Part shown: positions 5,967 to 14,536 of the stretch, one piece after another | How positions within the stretch are numbered: position 1 is the stretch's first letter | Layout: each line of letters begins with the position of its first letter | From: Melioribacteraceae bacterium | GTDB taxonomy: Bacteria; Bacteroidota; Ignavibacteria; Ignavibacteriales; Melioribacteraceae | Direction of reading: 5' to 3' | Assembly (NCBI GenBank): GCA_021740785.1 | Contig: JAIOZI010000055.1 | Location: 1 to 32,407, forward strand | Length of the DNA stretch: 32,407 nt | The notes under the pieces: generated by a model | The model's input: the letters and a program-made list of their open reading frames with translations, nothing else | Databases searched by the model: none | What the model was told of the DNA's origin: nothing | Position numbers and translations under genes: made by a program

Positions 5967-7979
5967 ATGAATAATACTGATAATAATATTGAACAATTAT
6001 CGATTAACACGATAAGATTCTTAGCTATCGATGCAATTCAAAAAGCGAATTCGGGTCATCCCGGAATGCCGATGGGCTGTGCGCCTATCGGATATTTACT
6101 TTATAAAGAGATTATGAACCACAACCCCGCTAACCCGCATTGGTTAAATAGAGATAGATTTGTTTTATCCGCCGGTCACGGCAGTATGCTTCTTTATTCA
6201 CTTTTACATTTATCGGGTTATGAAGTATCATTAGATGATATTAAAAATTTCCGCCAGTGGGAAAGCATAACTCCCGGTCACCCGGAATATGGAATGACAC
6301 CCGGAGTTGAAACAACCACCGGACCTTTAGGGCAGGGTTTTGGTAATGCAGTGGGAATGTCTGTTGCCTATCATCATCTGGCAGCGAAATTCAACAAACC
6401 GGGCTTACAATTATTTGATCATAATATTTATGCCATTGTCAGTGACGGTGATTTGATGGAAGGTGTTTCGCATGAAACCGCTTCGTTTGCCGGTCATAAT
6501 AAATTGAGTAACTTAATTATATTTTATGATAATAACCGCATCACAATTGACGGCAGCACGGATTTAGCTTTTTCAGAAAATATCGAAATGAGATTTAAAG
6601 CTTACGGCTGGAATGTATTGACAATCGATGATGTTAATGATTTAACACAAAACCGTAATGCGGTTACCGAAGCACAGAATGAAAAAGAGAAACCGACATT
6701 GATAATCACGAATACAGTGATTGGTTATGGAAGTCCGAGCAAACATAATACTGCAGGTGTTCACGGTTCACCGTTAGGTGATGAAGAAATTAAATTAACA
6801 AAAGAAAACTTTGATTGGAATTATAATGAAAGCTTTTTCATCCCGGATGAGGTAAGAGAAGATTTCAAATCGGTTGTACAAAAAGGGAAGGATTCGCAAA
6901 GTAAATGGAATGATTTACTTAAACGATATTCGGAGGAATATCCTAATGAAGCTGAGTTACTCAACAATCTTATTAACGGAAATTTTGGAACAGAATGGAA
7001 AGATCATTTGCCCGGTTTTGAAAATTATGGAGAGAAGCTGGCAACTCGCAGCGCATCGGGTAAAGTACTGAATGCAATTGCAGAATATTTACCTTCATTG
7101 ATTGGCGGTTCGGCTGATCTTGCTCCATCCAACAACACAATGCTTAATAATTATGAAGCTTTTTCCGCGGGTAATCATTCCGGTAGAAATTTTCATTTTG
7201 GAATCCGTGAACATGCGATGGGCAGTATACTGAATGGAATGTCGTTGTATGGCTTGGTAATTCCATACGGCGGGACATTTTTAATCTTTTCGGATTATAT
7301 GCGTCCGGCAATCCGTCTGGCTTCACTATCAAAATTAAATCCCATTTATGTTTTTACACATGACAGTATTGGGTTGGGAGAAGATGGTCCAACGCATCAG
7401 CCGGTTGAACATCTTGCGTCGCTGCGTGCGATTCCGGGTTGTGTGGTGCTGCGTCCCGCTGATGCAAATGAAACCACCTATGCATGGCAGGCTGCACTCG
7501 AGCACAAAGGCGGACCAGTAGCATTAATTTTGACAAGACAAAAATTGGTTACAATTGATAGAAATAAATATGCCCCTGCAACTGAAACTCTAAAGGGTGC
7601 GTATATATTACGCGATACGGAGACTGATCCTGATGCAATAATTATCTCAACAGGATCGGAAGTTACTCTTTGTCTTGAAGCTGCTGAAAAACTTGCATCG
7701 GAAAATATTAATGTTAGAGTCGTTTCAATGCCGAGCTGGGAATTATTTGAAAATCAAAATGAGCAATATAAAAAATCGGTGCTGCCTAATAATGTAAAGG
7801 CAAGAGTTTCGGTTGAAGCGGGTGTTTCGTTCGGATGGCAAAAATATATTGGTGATAAAGGCAAAGCTATTTCAATCGAAAAGTTCGGAGCATCTGCACC
7901 GGCAAATATCTTGATGGATAAATATGGTTTTAGTATCGATAATGTAATTGCAAAAGTTAGGGAAGTAATTGCTGAATAA
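5967..7979 (+). CDS. tkt: Transketolase
   Basis: ThDP-dependent enzyme of the pentose phosphate pathway that transfers two-carbon ketol units between sugar phosphates. At 670 aa it has the full single-chain length. The N-terminal part shows KANSGHPGMPMG and the ThDP/Mg motif SDGDLMEG with a downstream YDNN; the central pyrimidine-binding part shows FGIREHAMG (catalytic Glu), SDYMRPAIRLA and HDSIGLGEDGPTHQPVEHL, all transketolase hallmarks; the C-terminal domain is complete. GGAG lies about 9 bases before the ATG. A small unknown gene sits 17 bp upstream, and the gene downstream is convergent, so this is the last gene of its transcript. Confidence 0.97.
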   Translation: MNNTDNNIEQLSINTIRFLAIDAIQKANSGHPGMPMGCAPIGYLLYKEIMNHNPANPHWLNRDRFVLSAGHGSMLLYSLLHLSGYEVSLDDIKNFRQWESITPGHPEYGMTPGVETTTGPLGQGFGNAVGMSVAYHHLAAKFNKPGLQLFDHNIYAIVSDGDLMEGVSHETASFAGHNKLSNLIIFYDNNRITIDGSTDLAFSENIEMRFKAYGWNVLTIDDVNDLTQNRNAVTEAQNEKEKPTLIITNTVIGYGSPSKHNTAGVHGSPLGDEEIKLTKENFDWNYNESFFIPDEVREDFKSVVQKGKDSQSKWNDLLKRYSEEYPNEAELLNNLINGNFGTEWKDHLPGFENYGEKLATRSASGKVLNAIAEYLPSLIGGSADLAPSNNTMLNNYEAFSAGNHSGRNFHFGIREHAMGSILNGMSLYGLVIPYGGTFLIFSDYMRPAIRLASLSKLNPIYVFTHDSIGLGEDGPTHQPVEHLASLRAIPGCVVLRPADANETTYAWQAALEHKGGPVALILTRQKLVTIDRNKYAPATETLKGAYILRDTETDPDAIIISTGSEVTLCLEAAEKLASENINVRVVSMPSWELFENQNEQYKKSVLPNNVKARVSVEAGVSFGWQKYIGDKGKAISIEKFGASAPANILMDKYGFSIDNVIAKVREVIAE

Positions 7980-7988
7980 ATTTATTTT

Positions 7989-8014
7989 AGAGCTGTCATT
8001 TTATTGGCAGTTCT
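7989..8014. terminator. Hairpin between convergent genes (possible bidirectional terminator)
   Basis: Stem agagctgtca (7989-7998) pairs with tggcagttct (8005-8014) over 10 bp, including two G-U pairs, across a 6-nt loop. It lies just after the transketolase stop and overlaps the last codon of the minus-strand gene. There is no strong U-tract on either side, so intrinsic termination is possible but unproven. Confidence 0.5.
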
Positions 8015-8627
8015 AGAATACATACTTAATAACTGCAAATCCGCCTACTAATAAAACTGTAAAACCTATTGCGAGCCAGTTGAAATATTTATCAATAAAT
8101 CCTTTTATCTGCTCGCCGAATTTCCAGATCAAAAATGCAACGAGGAAGAATCTTCCTGCCCTGCTTATAATCGATGCAATAACAAACGGTATCAAGCTTA
8201 TCTCAAAAGCTCCGCTTGAAATTGTAAATACCTTATAAGGTATGGGAGTAAACCCGGCTGTGAAGACAATCCAGAAATCCCATTCTTCATATAAATTTTT
8301 TACTCGGTAGAATACATCGTGAGTAAAACCGGGAATGTTATCAAAGAAGAAAATTGCTAACCCCGAAAATTCATTTGATGTTCCCCACCACATATAATGA
8401 CCGATTGCATAACCCAGTAAAGCCCCTAAAACAGAGGCGATGGTTGAATTTGCAGCAAACTTAAATGCTTTTGATCTTGCCCCAAGTACTAAAGCTATCA
8501 GCAATGCATCCGGCGGAATAGGAAAGAAAGAAGCTTCAGCAAATGCAAGTATGAATAAGGCAATGGGACCGTATGGAGTCTCAGCCCAGTGCAGCATCCA
8601 ATCATAAGTTTTTCTCAACCACTTCAT
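8013..8627 (-). CDS. YqaA/DedA-like (VTT-domain) integral membrane protein
   Basis: A 204-aa inner-membrane protein of the YqaA branch of the DedA/SNARE-associated (VTT) family. Features seen: an early hydrophobic segment reading FAEASFFPIPPD near residues 29-40, which matches the family's ExxxPxPxD-type re-entrant motif; a glycine-rich segment GALLGYAIGH; and the second half-repeat GFTPIPYKVFTISSGAF. Four to five membrane segments are likely, ending in a hydrophobic tail at the C-terminus. DedA relatives are linked to lipid-carrier flipping and proton-dependent membrane homeostasis; the role of the YqaA branch is not settled. It is transcribed alone, convergent to tkt and divergent from the acyl-CoA ligase. 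Confidence 0.85.
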   Translation of the reverse strand: MKWLRKTYDWMLHWAETPYGPIALFILAFAEASFFPIPPDALLIALVLGARSKAFKFAANSTIASVLGALLGYAIGHYMWWGTSNEFSGLAIFFFDNIPGFTHDVFYRVKNLYEEWDFWIVFTAGFTPIPYKVFTISSGAFEISLIPFVIASIISRAGRFFLVAFLIWKFGEQIKGFIDKYFNWLAIGFTVLLVGGFAVIKYVF

Positions 8628-8726
8628 TCTGATTATCTATTTTTAATGGAAGTGCAATAATAAGGAAAAAAGGCGGTTATCAAAAAGAAATAATTCTATT
8701 TTGATTTTCGTTTTCGTCCGGTTTAA

Positions 8727-8758
8727 TTTGATTTTTTACACTGTGAGGATTAAATTGG
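8727..8758 (+). promoter_or_regulatory. Candidate Bacteroidota-type promoter for the acyl-CoA ligase gene
   Basis: TTTG (8727-8730), a 20-base spacer and TAAATTGG (8751-8758) fit the Bacteroidota consensus TTTG-N19-21-TAnnTTTG with one mismatch. Transcription would begin about 15-20 bases before the start codon. A strong ribosome site, AAAGGAGAG, lies just before the ATG at 8783. Confidence 0.35.
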
Positions 8759-8782
8759 CTTGAATTTTTCAAAGGAGAGATC

Positions 8783-10612
8783 ATGCCAGCATTAAAAGAG
8801 TTCAAAACAATTTCGGCGTTATTCGAATTTGTAACAACCGATTTCGGAAGCAAGCAGACGAAGCCTGTTCTTAAACATAAATATGAAAATGAATTTGTGG
8901 ATATTTCATATACGGAATTTCGTGAGGCAACGGAAAATCTTGCGCTCGGTCTTGCAGCAATGGGTATTAAAAGAAATGATAAAGTAGCAATTATTGGCGA
9001 GAACCGGCCCGAATGGGTTTATTCAGATTTTGCGATATTGGGTTTAGGAGCAATTGATGTTCCGTTATATCCCATACTTACTTCAGAAACAATTGAATTT
9101 ATTCTAAATGATTCCGGTTCTAAAGGGATTATTGTTTCAAATAAATTCCAGTTAAACAAAGTTCTTAAAGTAAGGGATAATTGTAAAACCCTTCAGTTCA
9201 TTGTTGTTATGAATGACCTTGATGAAGCTGATAGACTGGGACCGGAAGTATATTCTTTAAAAGAAATTCAGGGTAAAGGTAAAGAATTCCAAAAAGAAAA
9301 CCCGGATCATTTTGTTGATAGCCTAAAGATTGCTCAACCGGATGATGTTTGTACAATCATTTATACATCCGGCACAACGGGCGAACCGAAAGGAGTTATC
9401 TTAACTCATTGGAATATTATGTCGAATGTAAAAGCTGCTCATGAAATTTTTAATATCGGTGATAAAGATATATTCCTTTCCTTCCTTCCACTGTGTCATA
9501 TTTTTGAAAGAATGGCAGGTTACTATACTGCGTTGGCAGCGGGCTCAACAATTGCCTACGCAGAGAGCATCGAAAAAATTGCACAGAACATGGGAGAAAT
9601 AAAACCGACATTAATGACAGCGGTTCCAAGATTATTTGAGAGGATGTATTCAAGGATTAGAAGGAATGTTGAAAGTCAGCCCGAAAAGAAACAAAAGATT
9701 TTTAATTGGGGAGTTGAAACCGGGAAAGAGTATATGGAATATGTCCGTAATGGTGAGAATCCTCCGATTGGATTGAACTTGAAAAGGAAGCTTGCAGACA
9801 AATTAGTGTATTCAAAGTTAAGAGAAAGAACAGGAGGTAAACTGAGATTTTTTATTTCCGGCGGAGCAGCGCTTGCCCGAGAACTTGGTCAATTTTTTGA
9901 AGCTGTGGGAATACTGATAGTTGAAGGATACGGGTTAACAGAATCCTCACCGGTTATTGCTGCAAATAGGGAACATGATTATAAGTTCGGGACAGTAGGA
10001 AAAGTTATGCCCGGTGTTGAAGTTAAAATTGCGAGTGACGGTGAAATTCTTGCTTCCGGTCCGAATATAATGAAAGGTTATTATAACAATAAGAAAGAGA
10101 CAGAAGCTGTGCTGAAGGATGGGTGGCTTCATACCGGTGATATCGGCGTCTTTGATGCGGAAGGATTTTTAATAATTACAGATAGGAAAAAACATTTATT
10201 CAAAACTTCGGGCGGTAAGTATGTTGCTCCGACGCCGATTGAAAATATGTTTCTTGCAAGTAAATACATTGAGCAGTTCGTATTGATCGGCGACAGGAGG
10301 ATGTTCCTAACAGCACTTATTGTTCCCGATTATGAAGCGTTAAGAGAGTATGCCGATGCTCATCGAATAAGCTATTCAACCAATGAAGATATTGTTAAGA
10401 TGAAACAAATTTACGAATTACTTGAAAAAGAGCTGGGAGAATTCCAAAAGAAACTCGCCGCATTCGAAAAGGTTCGTAGGTTTACACTATTAGATAAACC
10501 ATTTACAATTGAGGATGGAGAATTAACTCCGAAACTCAGCGTAAAAAGAAAAGTTATCGAGGAACGATATAAAGATTTAATTGATGATATGTACAAAGGA
10601 TTGGAATCTTAA
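8783..10612 (+). CDS. Long-chain fatty acid-CoA ligase (AMP-forming)
   Basis: Activates fatty acids to acyl-CoA through an acyl-adenylate; peripheral membrane or cytosolic enzyme of the ANL superfamily, FadD15/ACSL type. Core motifs in order: the phosphate-binding loop YTSGTTGEPKG (residues 194-204), LPLCHIFERMAGYY, the adenine-binding GYGLTESSPV, the ATP-binding WLHTGDIG, the hinge ITDRKKHLFKTSGGKYVAP, and a C-terminal LTPKLSVKRK holding the likely catalytic lysine. At 609 aa it is full length for the long-chain class, which carries an extra segment after FERM. The AAAGGAGAG ribosome site is well spaced. It is followed by a HAD phosphatase gene 37 bp downstream, perhaps in the same transcript. 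Chain-length preference cannot be read from sequence. Confidence 0.93.
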   Translation: MPALKEFKTISALFEFVTTDFGSKQTKPVLKHKYENEFVDISYTEFREATENLALGLAAMGIKRNDKVAIIGENRPEWVYSDFAILGLGAIDVPLYPILTSETIEFILNDSGSKGIIVSNKFQLNKVLKVRDNCKTLQFIVVMNDLDEADRLGPEVYSLKEIQGKGKEFQKENPDHFVDSLKIAQPDDVCTIIYTSGTTGEPKGVILTHWNIMSNVKAAHEIFNIGDKDIFLSFLPLCHIFERMAGYYTALAAGSTIAYAESIEKIAQNMGEIKPTLMTAVPRLFERMYSRIRRNVESQPEKKQKIFNWGVETGKEYMEYVRNGENPPIGLNLKRKLADKLVYSKLRERTGGKLRFFISGGAALARELGQFFEAVGILIVEGYGLTESSPVIAANREHDYKFGTVGKVMPGVEVKIASDGEILASGPNIMKGYYNNKKETEAVLKDGWLHTGDIGVFDAEGFLIITDRKKHLFKTSGGKYVAPTPIENMFLASKYIEQFVLIGDRRMFLTALIVPDYEALREYADAHRISYSTNEDIVKMKQIYELLEKELGEFQKKLAAFEKVRRFTLLDKPFTIEDGELTPKLSVKRKVIEERYKDLIDDMYKGLES

Positions 10613-10649
10613 TTCCGGTCCTTTAACATCTTCAATTATTCTCTGAATT

Positions 10650-11339
10650 ATGAAATATAAAATTGCACTATTTGATGCGGACGGTACTCTTTTTGATTAT
10701 GACAAAGCTCAGAAAAGCGCGATGTTCAATGCCTTCGAGGATTTCGAAATTCAATATGATGAAACATTTCATTTGAAGGTATTCGGAAAAATCAACCATC
10801 TTATTTGGAAAGAATTCGAGAAAGGTAATATTCAGGCTGAAGACATTAACATAGTTCGCTTTGAGCAATTTGTTGATGATTTGGGATTAGATGTTAATCC
10901 TAAAAATTTTGGTGATTATTACCTGCAGAAACTATCGGAAAAACAATTTTTACTAGATGGAGCCGAAAATTTACTTTCATCGTTAAGCGGCAGGATAAAT
11001 ATTTCTATACTTACCAACGGTTTACAAATAGTGCAGCGGAATAGGATCGGGAATTCAATTTTATCAAAATACTTTTCGGAGTTATTTATTTCAGAGGAGA
11101 TTGGTTACCAAAAACCAAAGAAAGAAATTTTTGAATATGCTTTATCGGCATTAAATCATAAAACAAAGAATGATGTAATAATGATAGGGGATAACTTGGA
11201 GTCGGATATTTTAGGCGGCAATAATTTTGGAATTGATACATGCTGGTATAATCCCGGTCGTCTGGAAAACCTAACAGGTATTCATCCGGTTTATGAAGTA
11301 GATTCTTTGGATAAAATTTATCATATAGTAATAAGCTGA
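10650..11339 (+). CDS. HAD-superfamily hydrolase, YjjG type (pyrimidine 5'-nucleotidase-like)
   Basis: Haloacid dehalogenase-type phosphatase of 229 aa. Motif I is FDADGTLFD, with nucleophile Asp9 and acid/base Asp11; motif II is ILTNG; the motif III lysine sits in KPKKEIFEYAL; motif IV is MIGDNLESDILGG. The order, the helical cap between motifs I and II and the YQKPKKEIF element match the YjjG/TIGR02254 subfamily, whose E. coli member is a nucleoside monophosphate phosphatase active on non-canonical pyrimidine nucleotides. Other HAD substrates are possible. It lies between the acyl-CoA ligase and metG with gaps of 37 and 75 bp. Confidence 0.85.
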   Translation: MKYKIALFDADGTLFDYDKAQKSAMFNAFEDFEIQYDETFHLKVFGKINHLIWKEFEKGNIQAEDINIVRFEQFVDDLGLDVNPKNFGDYYLQKLSEKQFLLDGAENLLSSLSGRINISILTNGLQIVQRNRIGNSILSKYFSELFISEEIGYQKPKKEIFEYALSALNHKTKNDVIMIGDNLESDILGGNNFGIDTCWYNPGRLENLTGIHPVYEVDSLDKIYHIVIS

Positions 11340-11414
11340 TATTTTTAATCACATCAGGCAACTTCAAATAAAAACTCAAAAATTCCGTATATTTAAATTT
11401 GCTTTAAAAAAATA

Positions 11415-13457
11415 ATGGAAAGTTACGTGGACAGAGAAAAAGTTTTAGTTACTTCAGCATTACCATATGCAAACGGACCGATTCATTTGGGTCATCTTAG
11501 CGGTGCGTATTTGCCTGCGGATATTTATGTACGGTATAAAAGATTAAACGGCGATGATGTTCTATACATTTGCGGATCGGATGAACACGGCGTACCGATT
11601 ACTATCACCGCCGATAAAGAGGGAGTGAAACCTCAAGTAATTATCGATCGTTTTCATGAAATCAATAAAAAAGCTTTCGATCAATTCGGGATGAGTTTCG
11701 ATATTTATTCAAGAACAAGTATTCCGGAACATCACGAAACGGCTAAGGAATTTTTCACCAATTATTACAATCAGAAACTACTCAATGAGAAGAAGACTTT
11801 TCAATTTTATGATGAAAAAGTAAAAATGTTTCTTCCCGATCGATACGTGGAGGGAACCTGTCCAAGATGCAAGTTTGAAGAGGCGAGAAGTGATGAATGC
11901 GAAAGCTGCGGGTCTTTATATGATCCCAGTGAATTGTTGAATCCGAAAAGTAAAATAACCGGCGAAACGCCAAAATTAAAGGAGACTTCTCATTGGTATT
12001 TTCCTCTTGGTAAATATCAGGAGAGACTTGAAAAATATATTGATGAAATGAATCAAAAGTTCGGCTGGAAAGAGAATGTACTTCAGTACTGCCGCGGTTG
12101 GTTCAAAGATGGTTTAAAAGATAGAGCATACACCCGTGATTTGGATTGGGGAGTAAAAGTACCGCTGGAAAATGCTGAAGGTAAAGTTTTATACGTTTGG
12201 TTTGAGGCGGTTCTGGGATATATATCTGCTACTAAAGAACTCTCGGAGAAGCGCGTTGATCCGGAACTTTGGAAAAAGTACTGGCAGGGTCCGGATACAA
12301 AGTATGTTGCATTCATCGGTAAAGATAATATCGTATTCCACACAATTATTTTCCCCGCAATGTTGATGGCTTGGAATGACAGCGGTAATGAACAGTATGT
12401 TCTGCCTCAAAACGTACCTGCAAATGAGTTTCTAAATTTTGAAGGAAAGAAATTTTCAAAATCCCGTGGCTGGGGAATTGACGTAATTGACTTTATGAAA
12501 TTATTTCCGGCAGACCCGCTCCGTTATACACTTGCAGCAAATCTTCCTGAAAACAAGGACACTGATTTTTATTGGAAAGAATTTCAGTCACGAAACAATA
12601 GTGAGTTAGCTGATATTTTAGGAAACTTTATTAACCGGACTTTTATTTTTGCCAACAAACATTTTGAAAATTGCGTGCCGGAAGTAACCAAACTGGAAAA
12701 TATTGATGAAGAGATGTTGAATCAATTGGTGGAGGCGCCAAAGAAAATTGCTTCTTTGCTGGAACGGTATAAAATAAAAGATGCCGTATTTGAGATGATG
12801 TCTCTTGCACGAAAAGCAAATAAATATTTTAACGATTCCGAACCTTGGATAACAGTTAAGCGGGACAAAGATAAATGCGCTTCAACAGTATTTGTATCAC
12901 TTCAAACCATTTTTACACTTGCCGAGATTTTTTATCCAGTAATTCCATCTTCGAGCGAGAAACTATTTAAAATGCTTAACGCTGAACCGGTTGAATGGGG
13001 AAATTGCGGAATGGAAAACTTAAAACCGGGACACAAATTAAATAAAGCGGAAATTTTATTTAAGAAAATTGATGATGAAGTTATAGAGGATCAGAAAAGT
13101 AAAATGGGTAATGGTGAAGAGGAGCAGGTTGAACAAATCACTATTGATGATTTTTCGAAAGTCCATTTGAAATCCGCTAAAATTATTCATGCTGATAGGA
13201 TTAAGAAAAGTGAAAAACTATTGAAACTGCAGATCGATCTTGGTACAGAAAAACGACAGGTAGTTGCCGGAATTGCGAAAAGTTATTCGCCAGATGAACT
13301 TATCGGGAAACGAATTATTGTTGTAGCAAACTTACAACCGGCAAAACTTTTTGGAATTGAATCACAAGGGATGATTCTCGCAGTAGAAAATAATGAAGGC
13401 GGTCTTAATATTTTGGAGACCCCGGAAAATATTGAGCCCGGAACACGAGTGAAATAA
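11415..13457 (+). CDS. metG: Methionyl-tRNA synthetase with C-terminal tRNA-binding domain
   Basis: Charges tRNA-Met with methionine in the cytosol. Class I signatures: HLGH at residues 24-27 (HIGH motif) and KFSKS at 346-350 (KMSKS motif, second residue Phe). The zinc knuckle CPRCKFEE...CESCG near residues 150-170 has four cysteines, the E. coli-type zinc-binding form. An anticodon-binding helical domain follows, and from about residue 580 there is an OB-fold tRNA-binding (EMAP II/Arc1p-like) domain, recognised by KVHLKSAKIIHADRIKKSEK and LFGIESQGMILA. The total of 680 aa fits the dimeric E. coli-like enzyme. The DNA methyltransferase begins only 34 bp after its stop. Confidence 0.97.
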   Translation: MESYVDREKVLVTSALPYANGPIHLGHLSGAYLPADIYVRYKRLNGDDVLYICGSDEHGVPITITADKEGVKPQVIIDRFHEINKKAFDQFGMSFDIYSRTSIPEHHETAKEFFTNYYNQKLLNEKKTFQFYDEKVKMFLPDRYVEGTCPRCKFEEARSDECESCGSLYDPSELLNPKSKITGETPKLKETSHWYFPLGKYQERLEKYIDEMNQKFGWKENVLQYCRGWFKDGLKDRAYTRDLDWGVKVPLENAEGKVLYVWFEAVLGYISATKELSEKRVDPELWKKYWQGPDTKYVAFIGKDNIVFHTIIFPAMLMAWNDSGNEQYVLPQNVPANEFLNFEGKKFSKSRGWGIDVIDFMKLFPADPLRYTLAANLPENKDTDFYWKEFQSRNNSELADILGNFINRTFIFANKHFENCVPEVTKLENIDEEMLNQLVEAPKKIASLLERYKIKDAVFEMMSLARKANKYFNDSEPWITVKRDKDKCASTVFVSLQTIFTLAEIFYPVIPSSSEKLFKMLNAEPVEWGNCGMENLKPGHKLNKAEILFKKIDDEVIEDQKSKMGNGEEEQVEQITIDDFSKVHLKSAKIIHADRIKKSEKLLKLQIDLGTEKRQVVAGIAKSYSPDELIGKRIIVVANLQPAKLFGIESQGMILAVENNEGGLNILETPENIEPGTRVK

Positions 13458-13491
13458 ATCCGATGATGCGCGTCGGTGAATATTAGGAAAA

Positions 13492-14424
13492 ATGAACAGA
13501 TCAAAAAAAAATAAAACGTTATCGTTATCGCAATCAGAGATTGACCGTTATTCTAAAAAATTAATAAAATTAAAAAGAAAGTCATCAGTAGATCGAATTA
13601 CAAATAAGACAATCAACCAGGATCTGTTTTCGGTAATCGAAAAGCTGCCAGAAAAATTTATAGATTTATTAATCGTCGACCCGCCGTATAATCGTTATAA
13701 ATTGTTTAATGAACATCGGCATAAACTGATGCCGATAAATGAATATGCGGAATGGATCGACAGTTTTTTATCAAAGTTAGTTCCATGTTTGAAAGATACC
13801 AGCTCGATTTATTTTTGCGGAGATTGGCTGACTTCAACTTCAATTCATCTGATTCTCAATAAATATTTTACGGTTAGAAATAGAATTACCTGGGAACGGG
13901 AAAAAGGCAGAGGGGCAAATTCAAACTGGAAGAGTAACTCCGAAGATATATGGTTTTGTACTGTTTCAAACAATTATACTTTCAACACAGCGAATGTGAA
14001 GTTAAAGCGCCGGGTATTAGCGCCATACAAAGACAAGAGCGGGATTCCAAAGGATTGGAAAAAAACAAAAAACGGTAATTACCGTTTAACTTTTCCGTCA
14101 AATATATGGAATGATATCACAATCCCATTTTGGTCTATGCCGGAAAATACCGAGCATCCAACACAAAAGCCCGAAAAATTAATTGCTAAAATTATACTCG
14201 CCAGTTCAAATGAAGGCGATTTGGTATTCGATCCTTTCCTTGGGTCTGGAACAACATCGGTGGTTGCAAAAAAATTAAATCGCAAATATTCGGGTGTTGA
14301 AATCGATAAAAAATATGCTTGTATTGCAGAAAAACGACTTGAATCAGCAAAAAAGGACAACAGAATACAAGGTTACAGCGATGGAATATTCTGGGAAAGA
14401 AATACATCTGGGGAACAAGCTTAA
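13492..14424 (+). CDS. Solitary beta-class DNA methyltransferase (N6-adenine or N4-cytosine)
   Basis: AdoMet-dependent DNA amino-methyltransferase of 310 aa. The catalytic motif IV is DPPYN (residues 63-67), ahead of the AdoMet-binding motif I FDPFLGSGTT (246-255). The order IV to I marks the beta class, and DPPY favours N6-adenine over N4-cytosine (usually SPPY). The segment between, with WEREKGRGANSNWK and SEDIWF, matches motif VIII and its surroundings, followed by the probable target-recognition region. HPTQKPEKLI before motif I is the usual motif X. The N-terminal 50 residues are unusually Lys/Ser-rich. AGGAA lies about 8 bases before the ATG. No restriction gene lies on either side, so it appears to be an orphan enzyme or phage-type modification gene. 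Confidence 0.9.
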   Translation: MNRSKKNKTLSLSQSEIDRYSKKLIKLKRKSSVDRITNKTINQDLFSVIEKLPEKFIDLLIVDPPYNRYKLFNEHRHKLMPINEYAEWIDSFLSKLVPCLKDTSSIYFCGDWLTSTSIHLILNKYFTVRNRITWEREKGRGANSNWKSNSEDIWFCTVSNNYTFNTANVKLKRRVLAPYKDKSGIPKDWKKTKNGNYRLTFPSNIWNDITIPFWSMPENTEHPTQKPEKLIAKIILASSNEGDLVFDPFLGSGTTSVVAKKLNRKYSGVEIDKKYACIAEKRLESAKKDNRIQGYSDGIFWERNTSGEQA

Positions 14425-14536
14425 TCCTAGGTTTTATAAGCATTTGGGTTTCGTTTATATTCTAATCTTCTTGATTTTCAGACCCATTATAGGTAAAATT
14501 CTTAGTTAAATTCAAATAGATACGGAGGAAAGTTTT

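Noticed and set aside
7144-7536. Minus-strand frames within transketolase as genes
   Set aside because: They are antisense to strongly conserved transketolase motifs, lack ribosome sites and match nothing recognisable.
12083-12410. Overlapping open frames within metG on both strands
   Set aside because: Shadows of the metG frame in a region encoding conserved synthetase sequence; no independent start signals.
14294-14509. Plus-strand 71-aa frame overlapping the end of the methyltransferase gene
   Set aside because: Most of it is in another frame of the methyltransferase; the part beyond is a short hydrophobic tail (YILIFLIFRPIIG) with no ribosome site, so evidence for a small membrane peptide is too weak.
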